Positions 32,094-41,046 are shown, counted from the first letter of the stretch. The stretch is 64,000 nucleotides of DNA from Cycas panzhihuaensis (GCA_023213395.1 CM041465.1:122953741-123017740); one strand, 5' to 3'. A program made the numbers and translations. Notes: generated by a model from the sequence alone, not told the origin.

Positions 32094-32293
32094 TGTACAA
32101 AATCTCCAATGAAGAAGGAATTCACTTCACTTTATTATTGATGATCCATTGAATATATATACATGTACAAGGTAGGTACAAATGGCAACCGCCCATCAGT
32201 ATGATGCCACTTGTCACATTAAGAGTGAAGGGGGAAGAGGTACAAGACCTTACATTATGTATTATAGTCTAACGTAAAATATTACCTTTTACA
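32094..32293 (-). repeat. COP5 3' LTR
   Basis: Plus-strand ends TGTACAAAATC and CCTTTTACA. The complement of the polypurine tract, CCCCCTCT, is at 32294-32301. Confidence 0.95.
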
Positions 32294-32312
32294 CCCCCTC
32301 TTAATATTTTAC
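32274..32312 (-). other. Inverted repeat across the COP5 polypurine tract/3' LTR junction
   Basis: Arms 32274-32284 (GTAAAATATTA) and 32302-32312 (TAATATTTTAC) are perfectly complementary over 11 bp around a 17-nt loop. A T-A pair replaces the C-G pair found in COP2, COP3 and COP4. The 5' LTR copy has one more matching base (GGTAAAAT). Confidence 0.75.
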
Positions 32313-32429
32313 CTATCTTAATCTTAATAGATTTCTTAAGGTAATGAATTTCTCCCTTCCAAGAGATTTAGTGAGCACATCAGTTGTTTGATCCTCTGAT
32401 GGACAATGTTGGAGCTCAATTTCTTTATT

Positions 32430-33056
32430 TTACACCTTTTCCCTGATAAAATGATAGTGTACCTCTATATGCTTTGTTCTAGCATGTAATATAGGATTTT
32501 TTGTCATTTTTATGGTACTTTGATTATCACAAAATATTTGAGTTGGCATTGTTTGTTCTTTTCCCAATTCCTTTAGGAGTTGTCTGATCCATACTCCTTC
32601 GCATGCTGCGTTGACAGCTGACTTGTATTCTGATTTTGTTGAGGATAATGCAACTGTAGGTTGCTTTTTACTGCTCCAAGAGATCAAGGATTTTCCTAAG
32701 AAGAAGCAATATCCTGATGTTGATTTCCTATCTGTTCTGTCTCCAGCCCAGTCCGAATCACAAAAACCGGTCAGCTGTACATTGTTTTCCTTGTCATATT
32801 TCAGACCAAGATTCATCATTCCTTTTAGATATCGCAGGATTCTTTTTGCAGCATTCCAGTGAGGAGTTTTGGGGCTTTCCATAAACCTAGAGATTAATCC
32901 TATAGCATATGAGATGTTTGGACGTGTCGCTGTGAGATAAATCAAGCTTCCAACCAACTGTCTGTACAATGTTACATCAACAGGATGTGCTTCCTGTTCT
33001 ATATTTAGTATCAACCTTGTTTCCATTGCTATGCTAACAGCATTACAACTTTCCAT
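32430..33056 (-). CDS. COP5 RT C-terminus and RNase H
   Basis: 208 codons. [68 protein letters not shown] and HARTKHIEVHYHFIRE follow the Copia pattern. One frameshift separates it from the RT frame at 33068. Confidence 0.93.
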   Translation of the reverse strand: MESCNAVSIAMETRLILNIEQEAHPVDVTLYRQLVGSLIYLTATRPNISYAIGLISRFMESPKTPHWNAAKRILRYLKGMMNLGLKYDKENNVQLTGFCDSDWAGDRTDRKSTSGYCFFLGKSLISWSSKKQPTVALSSTKSEYKSAVNAACEGVWIRQLLKELGKEQTMPTQIFCDNQSTIKMTKNPILHARTKHIEVHYHFIREKV

Positions 33057-33067
33057 TCCAAACTTGT

Positions 33068-34390
33068 TTAGTAAGTTTTGATGTACCTTGTTTGTGAGAG
33101 AGTAATGAAAGAATTGTTCAGTTCTATTTCTATTCCAAGATAGTAATGCAGCATTCCCAAATCTGTCATTTCAAAGACCTTTTCAAACTTGCTTTTAATA
33201 AATGCTATTGAATTCTTGTCATCTCCAGTGATAATCATGTCATCCACGTATACTACTACAATGGAGATTGATCCTTGATTTCCTTTTATATACAAATTAT
33301 GATCCGATTTGCAACGATGGAAACCATTTTGTGTTAAATACGAATCCAGTTTGGCGTACCAAGCTCTTGGTGCTTGTTTAAGTCCATACAATGCCTTTTT
33401 CAATTTGCAAACCATATTTTCTTGACCTGGCTTTATGTATCCTTTGGGTTGATACATATACACTTCTTCTTGTAGATCTCTATTCATAAATGCACTTTTG
33501 ACGTCCATTTGATAAATTTTCCAACCTTTCTTGGCAGCAAGAGCAATCACTGTTCTTACTATATTTAATTTTGCTACTGGAGAGAATGTTTCTTTGTAGT
33601 CAATTCCTGTTGTTTGTGTGTAGCCTTTTGCTACCAGTCTAGCCTTATATTTCTCTACTTCTCCATTTGGATTTTCCTTTATCTTGTATACCCATTTACA
33701 ATTTATAATGGGTTTATCTTCAAGAATCAATACTAAGTCCCATGTTTTGTTTCTTTGTATGGCTTCGATTTCAGTATCCATTGCCATTCTCCAATTTTGA
33801 GAGTTGCTTGCTTCTTCATAGGAACCTGGTTCAACAGAACAAATCAACGCTTCTGGTTTTTGAGATCTTGTTCGATGTTCAAAAATTTCTCCCTTTGTTT
33901 CTTCAAGTGTTTTGAGGTACCACCTTGGTACTTTCTTTGAGGTACATTCTTGCAATGATTTATCTTCTTCTTCTCTAGAGTTGGAGCTACTATCTGACTG
34001 AGGATTGCAACTATTGGTTAGTTGCTTGTCTGAAGTGTCATCCTCTGTTCCAATACTTTCTGAAGTTATATCTGGCTTTTCTTCCAACTGTGTAGGAAGC
34101 ATATTTAGATTGCTTTCATCAATTTCCTGTACTACTGTATCAACATTCTCCTTTTTCTCATCAAAAATTACTAACCTGCTAACATAGAGTTTGCCTATTT
34201 TTGGATCAAGACATCTGTATGCCTTTGAATGATTGTTGTATCCAACCATTATGCACTCTATGCTCTTATTATCTAATTTAGTTCTTTTCTTATCTAGAAT
34301 GTGAACATAAGCCTTGCAGCCAAAGATTTTTAAATGACTTACATTAGGCTTGTGTCCTGTCCAAGCCTCTTCACGCGTTATATTGTCCAT
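33068..34390 (-). CDS. COP5 integrase C-terminus, linker and reverse transcriptase
   Basis: 440-codon open frame. It starts with ITREEAWTGHKPNVSHLK (integrase end), then an acidic, serine-rich linker and VPRWYLKTLEE. The RT has [63 protein letters not shown] and VVYVDD. RT catalytic residues are intact. A TAA separates it from the in-phase integrase frame. Confidence 0.95.
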   Translation of the reverse strand: MDNITREEAWTGHKPNVSHLKIFGCKAYVHILDKKRTKLDNKSIECIMVGYNNHSKAYRCLDPKIGKLYVSRLVIFDEKKENVDTVVQEIDESNLNMLPTQLEEKPDITSESIGTEDDTSDKQLTNSCNPQSDSSSNSREEEDKSLQECTSKKVPRWYLKTLEETKGEIFEHRTRSQKPEALICSVEPGSYEEASNSQNWRMAMDTEIEAIQRNKTWDLVLILEDKPIINCKWVYKIKENPNGEVEKYKARLVAKGYTQTTGIDYKETFSPVAKLNIVRTVIALAAKKGWKIYQMDVKSAFMNRDLQEEVYMYQPKGYIKPGQENMVCKLKKALYGLKQAPRAWYAKLDSYLTQNGFHRCKSDHNLYIKGNQGSISIVVVYVDDMIITGDDKNSIAFIKSKFEKVFEMTDLGMLHYYLGIEIELNNSFITLSQTRYIKTY

Positions 34391-34393
34391 GGA

Positions 34394-34963
34394 TTAAGTA
34401 GGGCTTCTATTGATCAGATATACAATTGTATGTACAGCTTCTGCCCAATATTTCTTTGCCAATTCTCTATTATTTAACATGCACCGAGCCATCTCTACAA
34501 TTGTTCTATTCATCCTTTTCGTAACCCCATTGGATTGGGGTGTATAAGGAGTTGTGAATTGTTTTTTAATTCCATGTATTTTGCAAAAATGAAGAAAATC
34601 ATTAGACTCAAATTTTCCTCCTCTAACTGAACGGACATATTTGATTTTTTGACCGCTTTCCAATTCACTTACAACTTTGAATTCTTTGAAGTATTCAAAT
34701 GTTTCTGACTTACTAGATAAAAAGTACACCCAAGTTTTCTTGGAAAAATCATGAATAAAAGTCAAGAAATACCTTGATCCATTTGTTGAAACCGGTGTGA
34801 ATGGACCACACAAATCAGTGTGTATTAAATCCAATTTATGTTGTGTGCACCACGTGCTTTTTGAAAATGGCGTTCTGTGTTGTTTTCCCATCATGCAACT
34901 TTTACATACAAAGTGATTAAATGAGATATCTGGCAGGCCATTCACCATGTTATATTTCTGCAA
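34394..34963 (-). CDS. COP5 integrase core
   Basis: 190 codons. CKSCMMGK ends the zinc domain and HTDLCGP holds the first Asp. The second catalytic position reads RSVRGGKF (Asp to Val) and the third reads VTKRMNRT (Glu to Lys). Two of three catalytic residues are lost, so this integrase should be inactive even though the frame is open. Confidence 0.93.
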   Translation of the reverse strand: MQKYNMVNGLPDISFNHFVCKSCMMGKQHRTPFSKSTWCTQHKLDLIHTDLCGPFTPVSTNGSRYFLTFIHDFSKKTWVYFLSSKSETFEYFKEFKVVSELESGQKIKYVRSVRGGKFESNDFLHFCKIHGIKKQFTTPYTPQSNGVTKRMNRTIVEMARCMLNNRELAKKYWAEAVHTIVYLINRSPT

Positions 34964-35045
34964 TCTTTCTAACCTATAATAAGAGATATGACCATACTTC
35001 CAATGCCAAATTTCATTATTATCAGTGCTGTTTGCAACAAAACTT

Positions 35046-35564
35046 TTACATCTGAAAGCATTTTGTGGGGCCTTTATCAGGCAGTATAGAAGTTGAAAGA
35101 AGTTTGTACAATCTATTGCATTTTTCTCCTTTGGCTATTACTATGCCATTCTTTTTCATATCAAGTATATAGCAATAACCATGTTCATCAAATATGGTTT
35201 TTAGCTTTCTGTCACTCAATTGTGATACTGACAAGAGATTCTTTTTTATCCTAGGCACAAAGAACACATTTCCTATACGTTGAATTTTTCCATCAATACA
35301 TATAGCAATTTGTCCTATTCCCTTTATGTGTAAGGGAAATTTGTCCCCTAGCTCTACAGATGTATTGGAATTATAAGGTTTGATGATTTCAAACCATTCT
35401 TTGACTCCTGTCATATGGTGTGAAGCACTTGAATCTACATACCAATTTTCTGTTGCATTTGCATTAGCTGCTAAAGCTGCAATGAAAGCAGTTTCAATTT
35501 CCTCTTCTGTTGTGTCCTTTTCTTTGCGGTAATTTCCGAATGCCTGTTGTTTCCCTTTCAGCAA
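35046..35564 (-). CDS. COP5 protease and integrase zinc start
   Basis: 172 codons. WYVDSSASHHMTG stands for DSGAS, with the Gly changed to Ser. LLSVSQLSDRKLKTIFDEHG follows. Confidence 0.9.
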   Translation of the reverse strand: MLKGKQQAFGNYRKEKDTTEEEIETAFIAALAANANATENWYVDSSASHHMTGVKEWFEIIKPYNSNTSVELGDKFPLHIKGIGQIAICIDGKIQRIGNVFFVPRIKKNLLSVSQLSDRKLKTIFDEHGYCYILDMKKNGIVIAKGEKCNRLYKLLSTSILPDKGPTKCFQM

Positions 35565-35567
35565 CTC

Positions 35568-36439
35568 TTATCGTCTTTGGTAACACTGGTATGGGTAATG
35601 ACCTGTTTGTCCACAGCGATAACAGATGTCAAAAGTTCTACAGTTGCTTGAAAAATGGCCTATTTTTTCACAATTAAAACATACTCTAGCATCTCGAGAT
35701 GGATTGCCAATCATTCTTCCTCGTCCTTTTCCTTCTGTCCAACGTCCTCTGTAGCCTACTGGTGTTCTCCCTTGTGATCTGGAATAGGGTTGTCCTCTTC
35801 CTCTGCCTCCCAACTGAAGTTTGGAGATAAGGGCTTCTTCAATTTCTGAATCTTCTTCATATCTTTGATTTCTTTGTTCTTGACTGTACATATGTCCTGT
35901 CAATGTATCAAAGGACATTGTAGCCGTATGTCCTCCTCCTGTCAACATGTTTACCATGTTATCGAAAGATTTAGAAGTTTGTTCAGCACAAGATGTGTCA
36001 ATTCTGTATCTGTTAACTTGTCTCCCGTTGTGAGAAGGGCAGTCTTAATACCAGTTAACTTAGTAAGGAATTATGATACCGTTTGACCCTCTTTCATCTT
36101 CAATTTATAGAGTTCTTCTCTTAATGCCACAATTCTTGCTTCATTTTTCCTGCTAAACATAGAAGTCATAACTTGCCAAATTTCATTTGCATTTTCTAGG
36201 CCATCCACATAGACTAACAATGAGTCAGAAATTGAAAGTTTAAGAACTGAAACAGCAACATTGTTTCTTTCCTCCCAACTGGTCAAGTTTGTTGCAGCAG
36301 TAGGTTGTTTTTCAACCCCAGTAGTGATTTTCCAAGCGTGTTTTGCTATTAACAATCCTTCAATTTTGATTTTCCAAATACTAAAATTCATTTCTATAAG
36401 TTTATCACTCTCAGTCAACGAACCAGCAGATGAGGCCAT
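35568..36439 (-). pseudogene. COP5 Gag
   Basis: ATG at 36439 (MASSAGSLTESDKLIEMNF...WKIKIEGLL). The frame ends early near 36071, after KMKEGQTVS. After a frameshift, 35568-35957 has GHMYSQEQRNQRYE, an RG-rich stretch and two complete zinc knuckles, CFNCEKIGHFSSNC and CYRCGQTGHYPYQC, followed by one stop before the protease frame. Confidence 0.9.
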
Positions 36440-37064
36440 TGACAAGATTGAATGGATACAAAAGTGGTCTTGAATGAAAAATCTCTTAAATGGGTATCCT
36501 AATCTGCCTTTAGTTTCTTGATCTACCTTCAGATCTGAGAGAAAAAACTCAAAGAAGGTACAAACCCGCGTCCAAGGGTTTTTGAGGATTTTGAGAAAAA
36601 AATGTAGAAAAATCAATGTAAACTCTTGTAAAAAATCACTTAATCTCTTCGTTTACTGACAAGGAAGGATTTATATGCTTTGTACCAGGAATTTCGATCA
36701 GATTTTTGAAAAAAAAAAGACCAAGAGAAGGATCCAAACCCGCACGCCCTTATATCTGCCTGAAACTAAGTCAAAATGGCTTCAAATGATGTCGATGCAG
36801 AAGAGAAAAATGTAGAGGAGGCCCCGATCTACAATCTGGGTGAGTTTCGTCGAATTCTAACAAATTTGATTTTTGGCATCCGTACAGGTACGTACAAATC
36901 CATACCATTGTACAATTCCGTACGATTCTTGCTTCGAATTCGTCTGGTTAGTTTGTCTTCACATAACAAGGTCCTTTGATAATAGTTTGTCTCCAGTATT
37001 CCTCTTCTCCTTTTTTAATGAAGCCCTAATTTACTTCTTCACAGGCAGGAGGACCTAAGAGCCT
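36440..37064 (-). other. COP5 untranslated leader
   Basis: About 620 bp without a gene. Several GTAC and GTACGG/CCGTAC motifs cluster at about 36885-36932. Confidence 0.65.
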
Positions 37065-37076
37065 GCTCTGATACCA
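37065..37076 (-). promoter_or_regulatory. COP5 primer binding site
   Basis: Complement of TGGTATCAGAGC beside the 5' LTR; the match continues into AGG. Confidence 0.92.
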
Positions 37077-37277
37077 TGTACAAAATCTCCAATGAAGAAG
37101 GAATTCACTTCACTTTATTATTGATGATCCATTGAAGATGAATACATGTACAAGGTAGGTACAAATGGCAACCGCCCATCAGTATGATGCCACTTGTCAC
37201 ATTAAGAGTGAAGGGGGAAGAGGTACAAGACCCTTACATTATGTATTATAGTCTAAGGTAAAATATTACCTTTTACA
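37077..37277 (-). repeat. COP5 5' LTR
   Basis: 201 bp, pairs with 32094-32293 and is followed by the TCTTT duplication. Confidence 0.95.
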
Positions 37278-37282
37278 TCTTT

Positions 37283-37417
37283 ATGTTATTTGGACACTTG
37301 TCTGACATGTGTCAAATGTACTTGTTTCAGTTACATTCTCTCATGTATATTTAAGGAGGCATTCCCTCCCATAATAAAGCGAGTTTTATCTCAATTTTCT
37401 TGTCTAAGATTTCTACA
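37283..37417 (+). repeat. COP4 5' LTR, second part
   Basis: Continues the COP4 LTR after COP5 and matches 39518-39653 of the 3' LTR. Ends GATTTCTACA. Confidence 0.9.
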
Positions 37418-37429
37418 TGATATCAGAGC
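37418..37429 (+). promoter_or_regulatory. COP4 primer binding site
   Basis: TGATATCAGAGC, one base from the usual TGGTATCAGAGC. Confidence 0.85.
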
Positions 37430-38079
37430 AGGTTCTCTAGCCTATCTAACACAAGAAAAATCCAAAGTTGAAGCAAGAGGAAAAGAAAGGTTTTCGTTCT
37501 GAGTATCAATATCTGAGTGTTAAATTTGAAGCAGAAGGATGAAAGTCACTTCTGGAAAAGACGATCAAGAAATTGTCAGGAGATTGCCAAAAGTACGATT
37601 ATACAAAACTATACGGGCCTGTACAGACAGAAAAAATCTGAAGTGCTCAGATTTTCATGAAATTTGGTCAGTTGATAGATCTCGATACAAACGTCACCTT
37701 TCCTAATTGGCTCGAAGTCGTTTGAAGATGTTTTGGAGCAGTTTTGGAGGAAAAAACAGTCTGCACGTTTTTGGAGATTCGAGCTCAGATTTATCTCAAA
37801 ATTTGACAAAAAATCTGGGTGAATATGCTCCTAAAATCAGTGTGCATTAAATACGAGTTGATTGAGTGCTTGTTTAAAAAATTTGATCCATTTTTTGATG
37901 AGATACAAAGGATTTTGTGAAAAAACCCCTAGTCGCTTCTTTGTGATTTTGAGCCAGATTTCTCTCTGTTGAAGTATCATCTCAGAAAACAAATTTCAAA
38001 GCCTTAATCCTCTTGTCTTCCTCTTTGATTTAAGGTACTCATCATCTCGATCCGCACAACTTCATTTTCATACAGAAAT

Positions 38080-38095
38080 CCGTACATCTGTACGG
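38080..38095 (+). other. Candidate leader hairpin upstream of COP4 gag
   Basis: CCGTACATCTGTACGG: six perfect pairs with a 4-nt loop, followed by CTA, 51 nt before the gag start position. The leader from 37430 holds another GTAC cluster near 37594-37622. Confidence 0.5.
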
Positions 38096-38145
38096 CTATA
38101 CTGTGCAATCTCAGTCCCTGTTGAGAAAAAATAGTTTCGTTTATT

Positions 38146-39092
38146 TTGGCCCTAAGAGATCAAGACAAATTGATTGATGCTAACTATCATATTTGGAGGA
38201 TTAAAATAGAAAGTCTTCTGCAAGCCAAAAATGCTTGGATCCTGACAATTGGAATAGAAAAGAAGCCTAGAACTACCAGTGATGCTTTGAATAACTGGGA
38301 AGAAAGAAATAACTTTGGGGTGATAATATTAAAAATGTCTGTCTCTGACCATCTCTTAATTTATGTTGAAAAGCTAGATTCCTGTCCTGAAATTTGGAAG
38401 GTGTTTGAAAACCTGTTTGCTCAAAAGAACAGAGCCAGAATCATAACTCTCAAAGAAGAGTTATTTAAATTATGCATGAAGGAAACAGAAACAATATATG
38501 AATTCATTCATAAAGTTATTACAGTCAAGAATGATCTATCAAGCGCAGGGGCAACAGTTATAGAACAAGAAATAGAGGAGATGATAACAAAAAAATTGCC
38601 AAAGTCATTTGATGTGACTATAAATACAATAACCAACAATGACCAGATTGAAGAGATGACTCTTGATGAGCTAACTGGGTTGCTGTTGAGATAGGAGCAG
38701 CGAAATAAAAGATATGAAAATATAACTGAATTAGAAGATGCTTTTGTGACCAAATTAAATATAAGACCTAGAGGACGAGGTCAGTACAAAGGAAGAGGAT
38801 GAACTCTAGAAATCAGAAGTCCATCACGAGGAAGATGGTCAAAGAACAGGGGTTGTGGGTGCATGAATCACCTAGGGATGCAAGGGTGTGCTATAACTAT
38901 GGTAAGACAAGTCATTTCTCAAGTTCATATGGAGTTTTTGACATATGTTATCAATGTGGTCAGCTAGGTCACTACCCCTACCAATGCCCACAAAGGAGAG
39001 CAGACATCCAGAGAGGGAAGAGACCAACAGGAAACTACAATAAGGAGCAAACAGATGAAGAAGACAAAGAAATAACTTTCATTGTTGCCTAG
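38146..39092 (+). pseudogene. COP4 Gag
   Basis: The usual start ATG is TTG here (38146), giving ALRDQDKLIDANYHIWRIKIE and an open frame to 38694 with ARIITLKEELFKLCM and LPKSFDVTINTIT. A TAG, then a frame change, leads to 38799-39092 with worn zinc knuckles: CYNYGKTSHFSSSY (two Cys lost) and CYQCGQLGHYPYQC (complete). Confidence 0.88.
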
Positions 39093-39440
39093 TCAGCCAG
39101 TCTTCCAGACAAAGATGTTTGGTACATTAACTCTGGAGCATCGGGACATATGATGAGCACAGAAGATTGGTTCGTTTCCCTCAAACCCTACTTCGCCGAC
39201 AAATCAGTCGAATCAGGAGACAAGCATCCCTTAAATATTAAAGTAGTGGGTTCTCCAATCCTACATGCACGAACAAAGCACATAGAAGTGCATCATCATT
39301 TCATTCGAGGGAATGTGCACAACAAAGAAATTGATTTAGCATACTGTCCTATAGTAGAGCAAATTGTTGATATTCTAACTAAACCACTTGGAAGAGACAG
39401 ATTTCAGACTCTCAAAGATGAATCAGGATTAAAAGGATAA
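39093..39440 (+). CDS. COP4 protease-RNase H fusion frame
   Basis: The in-phase reading shows WYINSGASGHMMSTEDWF (protease motif with Asp changed to Asn) up to PLNIKVVG, then directly SPILHARTKHIEVHHHFIRG and ILTKPLGRD, the end of RNase H. The rest of PR and all of IN and RT are absent. The join keeps the frame. It encodes no usable enzyme. Confidence 0.92.
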   Translation, partial: SASLPDKDVWYINSGASGHMMSTEDWFVSLKPYFADKSVESGDKHPLNIKVVGSPILHARTKHIEVHHHFIRGNVHNKEIDLAYCPIVEQIVDILTKPLGRDRFQTLKDESGLKG

Positions 39441-39477
39441 AACATTAAGAGAGGATGTTGGAATGTAATGTTTTATC
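39436..39477 (+). other. Inverted repeat across the COP4 polypurine tract/3' LTR junction
   Basis: Arms 39436-39447 (GATAAAACATTA) and 39466-39477 (TAATGTTTTATC) are perfectly complementary over 12 bp around an 18-nt loop: 8 nt of polypurine tract plus 10 nt of LTR. It was kept although most of pol was deleted. Confidence 0.78.
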
Positions 39478-39653
39478 ATAGGTTCACTAAGGGGAAATGT
39501 TTTAACCCCTATTTATGTTATTTGGACACTTGTTTGACATGTGTCAAATGTGCTTGTTTCGATTACATTCTCTCATGTATATTTAATGAGGCATTCCCTC
39601 CCATAATAAAGCAAGTGAGTTTTATCTCATTTTTGCTATCTAAGATTTCTACA
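39456..39653 (+). repeat. COP4 3' LTR
   Basis: 198 bp, TGTTGGAATG...TTTCTACA, then GAATG. Confidence 0.95.
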
Positions 39654-39658
39654 GAATG

Positions 39659-40829
39659 GGGATGTCAAAGAAGGGGTCTACATGAAACAACCAGAAGGAT
39701 ATGTTCAAAGTGGCCAAGAAAAATCTTGTGTGTAGATTAAAAAAGATATTGTATGGGGTCAAATAGGCTCTAAGGGCTTGGTACGCCAAATTAGATAAGT
39801 ACCTCACTCAAAATGGATTCCACAGTTGTGAATCAAACTCCAGTCTATATGTAAAAAAAATCAAAGATTAATCACCATAATTGTGGTATATATAAATGAC
39901 ATGATCCTCACAGGAAGTGACACAGAATTCATAATAGACATAAAAGCATAGTTGGAAAAAGGTTTTGAGATGACAGACTTGGGACTTCTAAATTACTATC
40001 TAGGTATAGAAGTGAATCAGAAATAAGATTCAATCACCTTGTCTCAAACGAAATATACTAAAAGTCTACTATCGAAATTCAAAATGGAAGAATGTAATAG
40101 TTGTGTAACTCCCACGGAAATCAACTATGATTTGTCTCCATCTGAAGAAGAAACTTCAGTTGATGCGACTCTGTATAGATAGCTAATTGGGAGTTTGATA
40201 TATCTCACTGCAACTAGACCTAATATCTCCTACTTTGTTGGTCTACTATGAAGATATATGCAAGATCCAAAAATGAGACATTGGAAAGCTGCAAAAAGAA
40301 TACTTAGATATCTGAACGGAACATCTAACTTAAGGCTCACATATCCAAAAAAGAAGTCAGGAAAATTAATTGGATTTTGCAATCTAGATTAAATAGGAGA
40401 TTAAAAAAGGAGGAAATCAACAAGTGGATACTGCTTCTTTCTTGGATCAGCAACAGTCTCTTGGAGCAATAAACGACAACCAACAATTGCCCTTTCATCC
40501 ACAGAAGTAGAGTACAAGTCAATAGTCAGTGCCTCTTGCAAAGTAGTTTGGTTGAGACAACTTCTTATCGATTTGGAACAACAACAACAAGGACCAAAAC
40601 ACTTCTCTGCGACAACCAAAGTGCAATTAAATTAACTAAAAATCCAGTCTTCCATGCCCAAACAAAACGTATTGAAGTGCACCATCATTTCATACGAGAA
40701 AAAGTACAAAACAAAGAAATTGATCTAACATATTGTTCAACAAATGAACAGATTGCAGACATCCTGACAAAGCCACTCAGCAAGGATAAATTCCAATTTC
40801 TTGGAAATAAGTTAGGCTTGAGTAGATAA
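39659..40829 (+). pseudogene. COP3 RT C-part and RNase H
   Basis: COP3 resumes with EGVYMKQPEGYVQSGQE-like sequence. The catalytic box near 39890-39900 reads YIND instead of YVDD. Many stops follow. The open end 40536-40829 has [31 protein letters not shown] and ILTKPLSKD. The stop codon lies in the hairpin arm. Confidence 0.88.
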
Positions 40830-40868
40830 AACATTAAGAGAGGGTGTTAAGATGTAATGTTTTATCTA
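40823..40868 (+). other. Inverted repeat across the COP3 polypurine tract/3' LTR junction
   Basis: Arms 40823-40836 (TAGATAAAACATTA) and 40855-40868 (TAATGTTTTATCTA) are perfectly complementary over 14 bp, the longest case. Loop 40837-40854: 8 nt of polypurine tract (AGAGAGGG) plus the first 10 nt of the LTR. Confidence 0.8.
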
Positions 40869-41041
40869 GAGATATTTGAGTTCATGTTATAAATCCCTCT
40901 TCAATGTAATATAGACAAGTGTCTGACACATGTCAATTGGACAGACAACGATTACATTTCCTTGATGTATATTTATTGAGGGACTTACTCTCACATAAGC
41001 AAGTCATTTTTCATTCCTCCAATTGTGAGTCTATTTTAACA
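40845..41041 (+). repeat. COP3 3' LTR
   Basis: 197 bp, TGTTAAGATG...ATTTTAACA, followed by the ATTTC duplication. Confidence 0.94.
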
Positions 41042-41046
41042 ATTTC

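Larger units (their letters stand above)
32094..37277 (-). mobile_element. COP5: Ty1/Copia retrotransposon nested in the COP4 5' LTR
   Basis: LTRs at 32094-32293 (200 bp) and 37077-37277 (201 bp) differ at about four bases and one indel. Perfect TCTTT duplication at 32089-32093 and 37278-37282. Complete domain order, about 5.2 kb, with few frameshifts but dead enzymes. Confidence 0.97.
32035..39653 (+). mobile_element. COP4: internally deleted Ty1/Copia element, host of COP5
   Basis: Perfect GAATG duplication at 32030-32034 and 39654-39658. The 5' LTR is split by COP5 (32035-32093 plus 37283-37417); the 3' LTR is 39456-39653. Without COP5 the element is about 2.4 kb. It has gag and a protease start joined to the end of RNase H and lacks integrase and RT. 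Confidence 0.93.
27693..41041 (+). mobile_element. COP3: Ty1/Copia retrotransposon with three later insertions inside
   Basis: LTRs at 27693-27888 and 40845-41041. Perfect ATTTC duplication at 27688-27692 and 41042-41046. Subtracting S1 and COP4 (with COP5) leaves about 5.2 kb, normal for Copia. The LTRs differ at roughly 8 percent by eye, making COP3 one of the older copies, as the nesting requires. Confidence 0.95.
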
